DNA of 5,839 nucleotides from Fidelibacterota bacterium (GCA_029939785.1 JAOZSG010000223.1:1-5839), one strand, 5' to 3'; positions 1-5,839 are shown, counted from the first letter of the stretch. The notes: generated by a model not told the origin, from the letters alone. Numbers and translations: made by a program.

Positions 1-2407
1 CTGGCAATGAATTAGTTAAAGAATAATTATAAAATCCCTGTTGTGTAAAAGGTGTGTGATTTGGTATTGGTATTCTTATAGTATTAAAAATATTTTGAAA
101 TACATCAGAAAATGAGGGTTTATTTTCTGTTGTATAATTATAAATCATTACTAATTTTTCATTTTCATAAAAAATTTCAAAAACTGAAAAACCATTAAAT
201 TCACCTCTTGAATTGATATTATAAAAACGGTTAATTAATTTATTTATATTTTTTCGGATATTGCTATCAAGAATTTTTGTTTCATAAACACCCGATTTTT
301 TCCAATCAAAAACCTTGGGCGATTTTTTATATTGAACTAAGAAAGCACCTTGATTATTATCATCAATCAAAGGCTGATAATAATACGGTTTACCTGTCTC
401 TATAATAATATTCTCATTTGTTACTATATTCACTGGATGGTTTACAAATAAGGAAAACTCCAATAACTCTTTGGAAAATCCATCTGAAATTTCAAGTTTA
501 AAATCGTACCAGTCAGCCTGTTCTGTTCCAGGTTTCCATTTTAAAACACCATGTTTATTTAGTGTGGCACTTGCCGGATAATCTATCATTTTGTAAACTA
601 CATACTTTTCCTGATTTTTATCAAGCAATTGAATTTGGTACCGAAACGTTTCTCCTATTTGAATTATATCTCTTTCAGGTAACTTATTAATAATTTTAAT
701 CGGATCATTCACATATACTGAAAATTGTTTTATAATTTCTTTATCCTGCCAATAAAATCTAGCTTCAATATTATGAAATCCTATTTGATTTACTGATGGT
801 TTCCATGAAAATTTTCTATTATTAAGATCAAATTTCATACCTTTGGGAGCATTAATTGTATAGTCTATTTCTTGTGTAGGTAATTTATTCAGCTCGATGG
901 TTTTTTCTAGATTTTCACCCCAATTTAATTTAAAATCAGTTTTTTGTAATAAATTAAAATTATCATTCTTAACAATTATCACTTTTTGTTCTCTAAAAGA
1001 AGCCAATTTATCTTTCTCTCCTTTTATATCCTTAAAGACATTCAATGTGCTGTCAATTTCTAAAAACATTGGCTTATTGTCTATTATATTAATAGTTACA
1101 TCTCCTGATTGATCATTAATATCTGTATTAATAATCTGTTCATTTTGATCAATTATGGAATCTTGTCCAAACGTTATCATAAATAGTCCATGTTGATTAA
1201 AATTCGGATGCATAAACGATGCATATACTTTTTTCATACAACCTGTATATGAATAATCAGGTATAATTCTCAGAATATTCATCTCTCCCGGTTCAGATTG
1301 TGTTAAAACTACTTTATTCCATAAAGATAAATTATTAAAATGTTGATCTTTCCCCTGATATTCATAATTAGTTAACTCCATATTATTTTGAAAAATTAGA
1401 AGTAAATTATCAACATCATTACAATCAATATCCGTTGAAATAATATTGTTGATAATAAATTTTTTATTTAAAGAATCAGTAAGTTTAAAATTTTCATTTT
1501 CAAGATATAAAATTTTGAATCCTCCATTTTTTAAAGGAATAATCACTTCCAAAATTTCATCACCGTTTATATCACCAGATATAATATTTTTATAATCATA
1601 TTTAACATTAAGAGTATCAGTAAAAATCAGAGTACCCGAATCACTTGTATCATTTATCATAAAAAATTTTATATTTTCATCTTTACCAATTATTACAATT
1701 TCATCACCCTGATTATTATCAAAATTTCCCGTAAGTAATGAATATGCAGCAAAGCCATTTGACGGAATATTATATATTTTTTTATATGTTAATTTTTTTT
1801 TAGTATATGAAATATCAAACAGAAAGATTCCAGGTTCTTTCCCATTGGTTAAAAGTATATATCTCTGATTTCCATCCCCATTCATATCATAAGTGTTTAT
1901 TGATATAATATTTTTTAGTTCCTTACCATTTGATGATAAAAAACTATCCTCAATTATTCTCGATTTAGTAATTTTAAATAAATAGAAATTAGGATTTTTC
2001 ATATTATTCAATTGAGTATTATAATAGTTTGCTGTTGCAATTATTTCATCAGTTCCATCATTATCAATATCTGTAAATAATAAATCCGTAAAATCACCGG
2101 AAATATTCTCCGGTAAGTTGTATTGCCAGAATAATTCAAAATCATTTTCTTCAGTTTGTTCAAATCCGGCAAGAATGCTTGTGCCACGTATTATATTCCC
2201 TCTGGAATCACAATATGTAGCAATTCCAATTACTTCTGTCAAACCATCATTATCAATATCATACCCGGGTTTAAAATTCAATAATACTATATTATCCTTT
2301 TTAAATGGTAATATTTCCACTATTCCTATTTGTGAGTATAGATTATTACAGAAAAAAATCATGATGACAAAAATAAATATATATTTTGTATATTTTTTTA
2401 AATTCAA
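1..2407 (-). CDS. Secreted FG-GAP/VCBS-repeat protein with Ig-like modules (C-terminus beyond left edge)
   Basis: I translated the minus strand by hand from 2407 to base 2 and found 802 codons without a stop; the frame is still open at the left edge. The start is TTG at 2407: an in-frame TAA lies directly before it, AAGGAG lies 9 nt upstream, and the next ATG (2362) would remove the Lys-rich start of the signal peptide. Residues 1-25 are a signal peptide (NLKKYTKY, hydrophobic 9-20, likely cleavage after Leu-Tyr-Ser before Gln26). FFC lacks a proper lipobox, so a lipoprotein is unlikely. Asp/Asn/Gly loops recur at about residues 50 (DIDNDG), 113 (DIDNDG), 174 (DMNGDG), 230 (DNNQGDE), 279 (DINGDE) and 326 (DIDCNDVDN), spaced 47-63 residues; this is the calcium-type loop of FG-GAP/VCBS beta-propeller repeats. 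From about residue 490 come Ig-like modules with the recurring pattern Gly-x-(Leu/Phe)-x-Trp-Lys-Pro followed by a Val-Asn-(Asp/His)-Pro linker (near 533-569 and 620-658, a third starting near 660). It is probably exported to the periplasm or cell surface, with a binding or structural role. The ligand is unknown and no enzymatic motif is visible. Confidence 0.85.
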   Translation of the reverse strand, partial: MNLKKYTKYIFIFVIMIFFCNNLYSQIGIVEILPFKKDNIVLLNFKPGYDIDNDGLTEVIGIATYCDSRGNIIRGTSILAGFEQTEENDFELFWQYNLPENISGDFTDLLFTDIDNDGTDEIIATANYYNTQLNNMKNPNFYLFKITKSRIIEDSFLSSNGKELKNIISINTYDMNGDGNQRYILLTNGKEPGIFLFDISYTKKKLTYKKIYNIPSNGFAAYSLLTGNFDNNQGDEIVIIGKDENIKFFMINDTSDSGTLIFTDTLNVKYDYKNIISGDINGDEILEVIIPLKNGGFKILYLENENFKLTDSLNKKFIINNIISTDIDCNDVDNLLLIFQNNMELTNYEYQGKDQHFNNLSLWNKVVLTQSEPGEMNILRIIPDYSYTGCMKKVYASFMHPNFNQHGLFMITFGQDSIIDQNEQIINTDINDQSGDVTINIIDNKPMFLEIDSTLNVFKDIKGEKDKLASFREQKVIIVKNDNFNLLQKTDFKLNWGENLEKTIELNKLPTQEIDYTINAPKGMKFDLNNRKFSWKPSVNQIGFHNIEARFYWQDKEIIKQFSVYVNDPIKIINKLPERDIIQIGETFRYQIQLLDKNQEKYVVYKMIDYPASATLNKHGVLKWKPGTEQADWYDFKLEISDGFSKELLEFSLFVNHPVNIVTNENIIIETGKPYYYQPLIDDNNQGAFLVQYKKSPKVFDWKKSGVYETKILDSNIRKNINKLINRFYNINSRGEFNGFSVFEIFYENEKLVMIYNYTTENKPSFSDVFQNIFNTIRIPIPNHTPFTQQGFYNYSLTNSLP

Positions 2408-2416
2408 TTAAAGAAA

Positions 2417-2422
2417 CTCCTT
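2417..2422 (-). promoter_or_regulatory. Shine-Dalgarno site of the FG-GAP protein
   Basis: The minus strand reads AAGGAG here, nine bases before the TTG at 2407. It is a near-perfect Shine-Dalgarno sequence and decides the start codon, because no ATG or GTG lies at a suitable distance and a stop codon immediately precedes the TTG in frame. Confidence 0.75.
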
Positions 2423-2435
2423 TCTTGACATTTTG

Positions 2436-2465
2436 AATATATTTCTAAAGTATTTACTAAATCAA
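2436..2465 (-). promoter_or_regulatory. Candidate sigma70-type promoter for the FG-GAP protein
   Basis: On the minus strand, TTGATT (2465-2460) and TATATT (2441-2436) are separated by 18 bases. Transcription would begin near 2429, giving a leader of about 20 nt that still includes the Shine-Dalgarno site. The region is very AT-rich, so such boxes can occur by chance. Confidence 0.35.
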
Positions 2466-2477
2466 GCAAAAATATGA

Positions 2478-2497
2478 TAATTAAAAATATTTAATTA
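2478..2497. promoter_or_regulatory. AT-only inverted repeat between divergent promoters
   Basis: TAATTAAA at 2478-2485 is repeated in perfect inverted form as TTTAATTA at 2490-2497, with a 4-base spacer. It lies between the two outward-facing -35 boxes, a suitable place for a regulator that would control both genes. It could also be a chance palindrome in AT-rich DNA; no regulator gene is in the window. Confidence 0.3.
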
Positions 2498-2500
2498 GTA

Positions 2501-2529
2501 TTGATTTACATTTGAATTGTCTGTATTAT
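2501..2529 (+). promoter_or_regulatory. Candidate sigma70-type promoter for ackA
   Basis: TTGATT (2501-2506) and TATTAT (2524-2529) are separated by exactly 17 bases, the optimal spacing. Transcription would start near 2536, giving ackA a leader of about 55 nt. The -35 box has the same sequence as the one proposed for the divergent gene. I see no riboswitch-like structure in the leader, which is mostly A and T. Confidence 0.5.
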
Positions 2530-2578
2530 TTACTATTATTATTTAATTTTACAGGGTGTGAATAAACAAATAAAAAAA

Positions 2579-2585
2579 AAGAAGG
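2579..2585 (+). promoter_or_regulatory. Shine-Dalgarno site of ackA
   Basis: AAGAAGG ends six bases before the ATG at 2592, after a run of A residues. Together with the N-terminal match of the protein to the acetate kinase family, it fixes the start. Confidence 0.7.
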
Positions 2586-2591
2586 TAGCAA

Positions 2592-3794
2592 ATGAATGTT
2601 TTAACACTTAATTCAGGAAGTTCTTCTGTCAAATATCAATTGATTAATACAAAAACAGAAGCAGAAATGTGTTTAGGTCTTATTGAACGCATAGGTATAG
2701 ATGGAACAAGAATTATCCACAGAAAAAATGGTAAAAAATATATTCTTGAACCAAAAATTGCAGATCATAAAGAAGCCATAGACCAGATATTAAAATTATT
2801 AATAGATAATGAACATGGTGCATTAAAATCACTGGATGAGATCGATGCAATTGGTCATAGACTTGTTCATGGTGGAAATAAATTTAACCAATCTATTTTA
2901 ATTGATGACCAGGTTCTGAAAGCTCTTCATGAATGTATAGCCTTTGCTCCGCTTCATAATCCGGCAAATATTAAAGGTGTAGAAGCAGCAGAAGAACAAC
3001 TACCGGGGAAGCCTAATGTAGGTGTATTTGATACTGCTTTTCATTCTTCAATTCCTGATTACGCTTATATGTATGGTATTCCAAAAAAATATTATATAGA
3101 AGATGGTATTAGAAGATATGGCTTTCATGGCACTTCTCATTATTATGTTTCAAAAAGAGCCGCAGAGATGATGGGGAAAAAAGTTGATGAAGTGAATATC
3201 ATAACATGTCACCTTGGAAATGGTGCAAGTATAGCTGCTGTTGAAAAAGGCAAATCAATAGATACTTCCATGGGTTTTACTCCTGTCGAAGGTCTGATCA
3301 TGGGTACTCGTTGCGGAGATATTGATCCCGGTGTTATATTCTATATTTCTGAAAAAGAAAACTTTACTGCTAATGAAACAAATGAATTTTTTAATAAAGA
3401 GTGTGGAATGCTTGGACTCTCAGAAGAAACAAGTGATATGAGAGATATCGAAGAAAAAGCTCTCCAAGGAGTTCCATCACATAAACTTGCATTCGATACT
3501 TATAATTACAGAATAAAAAAATATGTTTCTACTTATTTTGGAGTTCTCAACGGTGCTGATGCGATAGTTTTTACCGGCGGAGTAGGGGAAAATTCTGATG
3601 TTACAAGAGCAGCTGTTTTAAAAAACATGGAAAATCTGGGGATTGAAATTGATCCAAAGAAAAATTCTGGTCTTCGAGGAAAAGAAGCCTTTATTAACAC
3701 AGATAATTCAAAAGTAAAAATCATGGTAATCCCGACTAACGAAGAATTAGTGATAGCAAAAGAGACTGAAAGAGTTCTCAACGGATTAAAATAA
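2592..3794 (+). CDS. ackA: Acetate kinase
   Basis: A complete 400-residue protein, the usual length for acetate kinase, of the ASKHA fold. It interconverts acetyl phosphate + ADP and acetate + ATP in the cytoplasm, as the last, ATP-forming step of fermentation to acetate or as acetate activation. Both family signatures are present: LNSGSSSVK at residues 6-14 and GLIMGTRCGDIDPG at 234-247. Residues matching those known in the Methanosarcina thermophila enzyme are visible: Asn7 (metal/phosphate), Arg90 in GHRLVHGG, Asp147 in VFDTAFH (catalytic), His179 in GFHGTSH, Asn210 in HLGNG, Arg240, the adenosine-site loop GGVGEN (329-334) and Glu384 in PTNEE (magnesium). The intact GGVGEN loop argues for ordinary ATP rather than pyrophosphate use. 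The phosphotransacetylase gene (pta), often adjacent, is not next door: the upstream neighbour is divergent and the downstream neighbour convergent, so ackA seems to be transcribed alone from the promoter at 2501-2529 to the terminator at 3817-3848. Confidence 0.97.
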   Translation: MNVLTLNSGSSSVKYQLINTKTEAEMCLGLIERIGIDGTRIIHRKNGKKYILEPKIADHKEAIDQILKLLIDNEHGALKSLDEIDAIGHRLVHGGNKFNQSILIDDQVLKALHECIAFAPLHNPANIKGVEAAEEQLPGKPNVGVFDTAFHSSIPDYAYMYGIPKKYYIEDGIRRYGFHGTSHYYVSKRAAEMMGKKVDEVNIITCHLGNGASIAAVEKGKSIDTSMGFTPVEGLIMGTRCGDIDPGVIFYISEKENFTANETNEFFNKECGMLGLSEETSDMRDIEEKALQGVPSHKLAFDTYNYRIKKYVSTYFGVLNGADAIVFTGGVGENSDVTRAAVLKNMENLGIEIDPKKNSGLRGKEAFINTDNSKVKIMVIPTNEELVIAKETERVLNGLK

Positions 3795-3816
3795 TTTTAT
3801 AAAATTACTTCCTTAT

Positions 3817-3848
3817 AAGTCCTGTTTAATTTAAATGGGACTTTTTTT
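3817..3848 (+). terminator. Rho-independent terminator of ackA
   Basis: An 11-bp stem pairs AAGTCCTGTTT (3817-3827) with AAATGGGACTT (3833-3843), with two G-T wobbles and a 5-base loop. A run of seven T residues (3842-3848) follows directly. It lies 22 bases after the ackA stop codon. There is no matching A-run on the left side, so it should work mainly on the plus strand. Confidence 0.85.
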
Positions 3849-3891
3849 ATAATAACTTATCCATTCTATCGGAAGAGATTACCAAACATGA

Positions 3892-4014
3892 CAGGCTGTG
3901 TGAGAATGTCATTTTTCACAAATCTGTCTCTCTGAGCCTGCTTATAAGTCCGGCTTTTGACGAATCGAAGAGCGACTACGAAGTAACAACTTTATCATAT
4001 TCTCACACAGCCTG
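3892..4014. mobile_element. MITE-like element with 16-bp terminal inverted repeats
   Basis: CAGGCTGTGTGAGAAT at 3892-3907 is repeated perfectly in inverted form as ATTCTCACACAGCCTG at 3999-4014. The ends enclose 91 bases with no reading frame. The interior (about 3930-3990, with CTGAGCCTG and TCGAAGAGCGAC) is visibly richer in G and C than the flanks. ATG occurs immediately outside both ends if one extra A is counted on the left (3888-3890 and 4015-4017), which may be a 3-bp target duplication or chance. Such ends around a short non-coding core are typical of miniature transposable elements mobilised in trans by a related transposase. No transposase is in the window and I cannot name the family with confidence. 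A long-range hairpin acting in RNA is the alternative. Confidence 0.55.
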
Positions 4015-4020
4015 ATGGGT

Positions 4021-4100
4021 TTTGTAAACCAGTGTAATCAGTGAACAGAGGTTTAGCAACAAATGAATATCCATTCATATTCATCCAATCCGTGTTCCAT
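4021..4100. repeat. Non-coding segment with short repeats and a hairpin, possible dispersed repeat
   Basis: This gene-free stretch contains CAGTG twice, 4 bases apart (4030-4034 and 4039-4043), an inverted pair TAAACC/GGTTTA (4025-4030 and 4050-4055), and a perfect 8-bp inverted repeat ATGAATAT/ATATTCAT (4063-4070 and 4077-4084, 6-base loop). The wording of the segment (AATCAGTGAACAGAGG, AATCCGTGTTCC) resembles intergenic repeats I recall from several environmental bacterial genomes. That resemblance is from memory and untested. No open reading frame or RNA gene was recognised. Confidence 0.3.
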
Positions 4101-4101
4101 T

Positions 4102-4133
4102 AAAAACAAAAACAGGGCAGCCGAAACTACCCC
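4102..4133 (-). terminator. Rho-independent terminator of hppA
   Basis: Read on the minus strand, GGGGTAG (4133-4127) pairs with CTGCCCT (4120-4114) over seven pairs (two G-T wobbles) around a TTTCGG loop. A T-rich tract interrupted by single bases follows (4112-4102). It begins about 30 bases after the hppA stop codon. With the plus-strand terminator at 3817-3848 it separates the two convergent genes. Confidence 0.75.
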
Positions 4134-4163
4134 ATTTTCATAATCTATAAAATAAAATTAAAA

Positions 4164-5839
4164 TTATAAGATTGATGTAGCCATTGTAAGACCAGTCATA
4201 ACAACAGCAACCATACTCATAAGTTTGATCAAAATATTGAGTGAAGGACCAGAAGTATCCTTAAAAGGATCTCCTACAGTATCACCAACAACACCAGCAT
4301 GATGTGCATCACTGCCTTTTCCACCATGATGTCCGTTTTCAATATATTTTTTTGCATTATCCCATGCACCACCGGCATTATTTAACATTACTGCTAATGT
4401 AAAACCAGTTGTTAATCCACCAACTAATAAGCCAATAACTCCTGCAACACCGAAAATAACACCGGTTAAAACAGGAACAATAATAGCAAATAATGAAGGA
4501 ACCAACATTTCTTTTTGTGCACCGGCTGTAGAGATAGAAACACATCTTGCATAATCAGGAGTTTGTGTACCTTCTTTGATACCTGGAAATTCTCTGAATT
4601 GTCTTCTAACTTCTTCAATCATTGCTCCGGCAGCTCTTCCAACAGCTTTCATTGTCATAGCACTGAATACAAAAGCCATCATAGCACCCAGAAATATTCC
4701 ACCCAATAGAAATGGATTAAAAATATTCAGTTCAAACGCATTTACAAAATCATGAACTGTAGCTGAAACAATTTTAACTGCTTCTTGTCCTTCTTTAAGA
4801 ACAGGAGCATCTTTATAATAAAAGACATAATCACCAATTGAATAAAGTCCGTCTGCACTTGCTTTGGCAAGTTTACCAATCCACAATCTTACTTCTTCAA
4901 GATAGGCAGTCATAAGAGCCATTGCAGTAAGAGCAGCAGAACCAATAGCAAAACCTTTTCCTGTTGCAGCAGTTGTATTACCTAATGAATCAAGAGCATC
5001 AGTTTTTTCTCTTACTTCTGCTTCAAGTCCTGCCATTTCAGCATTTCCACCGGCATTATCAGCAATAGGTCCAAATGCATCAGTAGCAAGTGTAATTCCA
5101 AGAGTCGAAAGCATACCAACAGCAGCAAAACCGATTCCATATACACCCATAGCAAAATTACTAAAACCACCTGCAAAACCAAAGGCAGCAATAATTCCAG
5201 CAATGATAGTAATAACAGGAACTAATGTAGAAAACATACCAAGTGCAATACCTTCGATAATTGCAGTAGCCGCACCTGTTTCAGCTTGTATTGCGATACC
5301 TTTAGTCGGTTTATATTCACTGGATGTAAAATATTCTGTTGCCTGTCCAATAATTACACCGGCAAGTAAACCGGAAACAACTGATCCGAAAATTCCCCAT
5401 GAAATCCAACCAACAGAAGCCATAATAGATAAAGCGATAAGGATAAGAACTGAACTTCCACCAGTACCAATTAATAAAGAATTAAGCAAACTTTTCTGCG
5501 TAGCAGTATCTTTTGTTCTTACCATATAAATACCAATAATAGAAAGCAAAATACCAATTGCCGCAACAATCATTGGTGCCATTACAACATTTTCAGTTAA
5601 CTGTGGATTTGCCAAAGGCAATGCTGCACCAAGAGTTGCTGTAGCAAGAATAGAACCAGTATATGATTCATATAAATCTGCACCCATACCAGCAACATCA
5701 CCAACATTATCACCAACATTATCAGCAATTGTAGCAGGATTTCTTGGATCATCTTCAGGAATTCCTGCTTCAACTTTACCAACAAGGTCAGCACCAACAT
5801 CAGCAGCTTTTGTATAAATACCACCACCAACACGTGCAA
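4164..5839 (-). CDS. hppA: Membrane-bound ion-translocating pyrophosphatase, K+-dependent type (N-terminus beyond right edge)
   Basis: The frame runs from the right edge to a TAA at 4166-4164; 557 residues are visible. It is an integral membrane pump that hydrolyses pyrophosphate and moves H+ and/or Na+ out of the cytoplasm. The first visible residues, ARVGGGIYTKAADVGADLVG, lie inside the conserved core, so about 180-200 N-terminal residues (the first four or five helices) are missing. The ATG at 5687 is internal, not the start. Pyrophosphate/magnesium-binding residues visible (in-window numbering) include Asp13, Asp17, Lys21, Glu23, the DDPRNP loop (29-34), Asp39, Asp43 and Asp47 in DNVGDNVGD, DNAGGNAE (260-267), NNAGGAWDNAKKYIE (486-500) and HHAGVVGDTVGDPFKD (512-527). 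GNTTAATGKG (286-295) has Ala290 where K+-independent enzymes carry Lys, and Gly293 where they carry Thr, so K+ dependence is expected. ADLYE (53-57) keeps the helix-6 Asp and Glu of the ion gate. Which ion is pumped cannot be decided because diagnostic residues lie outside the window. The gene is convergent with ackA and has its own terminator. Confidence 0.96.
   Translation of the reverse strand, partial: ARVGGGIYTKAADVGADLVGKVEAGIPEDDPRNPATIADNVGDNVGDVAGMGADLYESYTGSILATATLGAALPLANPQLTENVVMAPMIVAAIGILLSIIGIYMVRTKDTATQKSLLNSLLIGTGGSSVLILIALSIMASVGWISWGIFGSVVSGLLAGVIIGQATEYFTSSEYKPTKGIAIQAETGAATAIIEGIALGMFSTLVPVITIIAGIIAAFGFAGGFSNFAMGVYGIGFAAVGMLSTLGITLATDAFGPIADNAGGNAEMAGLEAEVREKTDALDSLGNTTAATGKGFAIGSAALTAMALMTAYLEEVRLWIGKLAKASADGLYSIGDYVFYYKDAPVLKEGQEAVKIVSATVHDFVNAFELNIFNPFLLGGIFLGAMMAFVFSAMTMKAVGRAAGAMIEEVRRQFREFPGIKEGTQTPDYARCVSISTAGAQKEMLVPSLFAIIVPVLTGVIFGVAGVIGLLVGGLTTGFTLAVMLNNAGGAWDNAKKYIENGHHGGKGSDAHHAGVVGDTVGDPFKDTSGPSLNILIKLMSMVAVVMTGLTMATSIL

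Noticed and set aside
897..1112. Plus-strand frame of 71 codons
   Set aside because: It lies antisense inside the 802-codon minus-strand gene, has no convincing ribosome site and shows no recognisable domain; it is a shadow of the real gene.
2345..2362. Alternative ATG start of the FG-GAP protein at 2362, and lipoprotein processing at Cys20
   Set aside because: Starting at 2362 would cut off the basic part of the signal peptide and leave no ribosome site at the right distance. The residues before Cys20 (Ile-Phe-Phe) do not form a lipobox.
2118..2411. Plus-strand frame of 97 codons
   Set aside because: It is antisense to the signal peptide and first repeats of the FG-GAP protein, which is supported by motifs, a signal peptide and a Shine-Dalgarno site.
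3533..3781. Minus-strand frame of 82 codons
   Set aside because: It is the antisense of the conserved C-terminal part of ackA.
3935..3960. Possible extra terminator AGCC...GGCT followed by TTTT inside the element
   Set aside because: The stem has only four pairs and the T-run is short; the ackA terminator upstream is far stronger.
3795..4163. CRISPR array or tRNA in the gene-free spacer
   Set aside because: No regularly spaced direct repeats and no cloverleaf-like arms or TTCGA-type T-loop in a tRNA context were found; the repeats here are inverted and not periodic.
4515..5529. Several frames of 63-108 codons on both strands (4515-4709, 5012-5203, 5203-5529)
   Set aside because: All lie within hppA in other frames and have low-complexity or unrecognisable translations; hppA motifs are intact across the region.
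4164..5687. hppA as a complete 507-residue gene starting at the ATG at 5687
   Set aside because: The same frame continues upstream to the window edge with 50 strongly conserved residues of the family (VGADLVGK, DDPRNP, DNVGDNVGD), so the methionine is internal.
5597..5839. Minus-strand frame of 80 codons in a different frame at the right edge
   Set aside because: It overlaps the highly conserved pyrophosphate-binding core of hppA, and its Leu/Val-rich translation is an out-of-frame reading of that core.

Overview
The window comes from an AT-rich bacterial genome. It holds two complete intergenic regions, one complete gene and two genes cut by the window edges. The layout is: a large secreted repeat protein on the minus strand (1-2407, running off the left edge); a short divergent promoter region (2408-2591); acetate kinase ackA on the plus strand (2592-3794); a 369-bp gene-free region (3795-4163); and a membrane-bound pyrophosphatase hppA on the minus strand (4164-5839, running off the right edge). 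Gene order is therefore divergent, then convergent, and each gene appears to be transcribed on its own.

The organism cannot be named from the sequence. Low GC, a signal peptide ending in Leu-Tyr-Ser before Gln, an FG-GAP/Ig-like secreted protein and a K+-dependent-type pyrophosphatase together suggest an anaerobic or fermentative bacterium of the Bacteroidota / Ignavibacteriota / Cloacimonadota type. Both visible starts have clear Shine-Dalgarno sequences (AAGGAG, GAAGG), which is less typical of core Bacteroidota. This placement is inference.

Region by region. (1) The left 2.4 kb looks gene-free on the plus strand, but one unbroken minus-strand reading frame covers all of it. It begins at a TTG codon and has at least 802 codons. 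The protein has a signal peptide, about six Asp/Asn/Gly calcium-type loops of the FG-GAP/VCBS class, then Ig-like modules. (2) The 184-bp divergent region carries a plausible sigma70-type promoter for each gene, both with a TTGATT -35 box, and a perfect 8-bp AT-only inverted repeat between them. (3) ackA is a full-length acetate kinase with its catalytic residues intact and a good rho-independent terminator behind it. (4) The gene-free region holds the ackA terminator, a roughly 123-bp element bounded by perfect 16-bp inverted repeats (MITE-like), a short segment with a hairpin, and the hppA terminator on the opposite strand. (5) hppA covers the C-terminal 557 residues of the ion pump and carries the sequence signature of the K+-dependent subfamily.

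Functionally, ackA (acetyl-phosphate to acetate with ATP formation) and hppA (pyrophosphate hydrolysis coupled to cation pumping) both suit an energy-limited fermentative lifestyle, but the window gives no evidence that they are co-regulated. I see no clear new multi-gene system here. The items most worth following up are the FG-GAP/Ig-like secreted protein and the MITE-like element.
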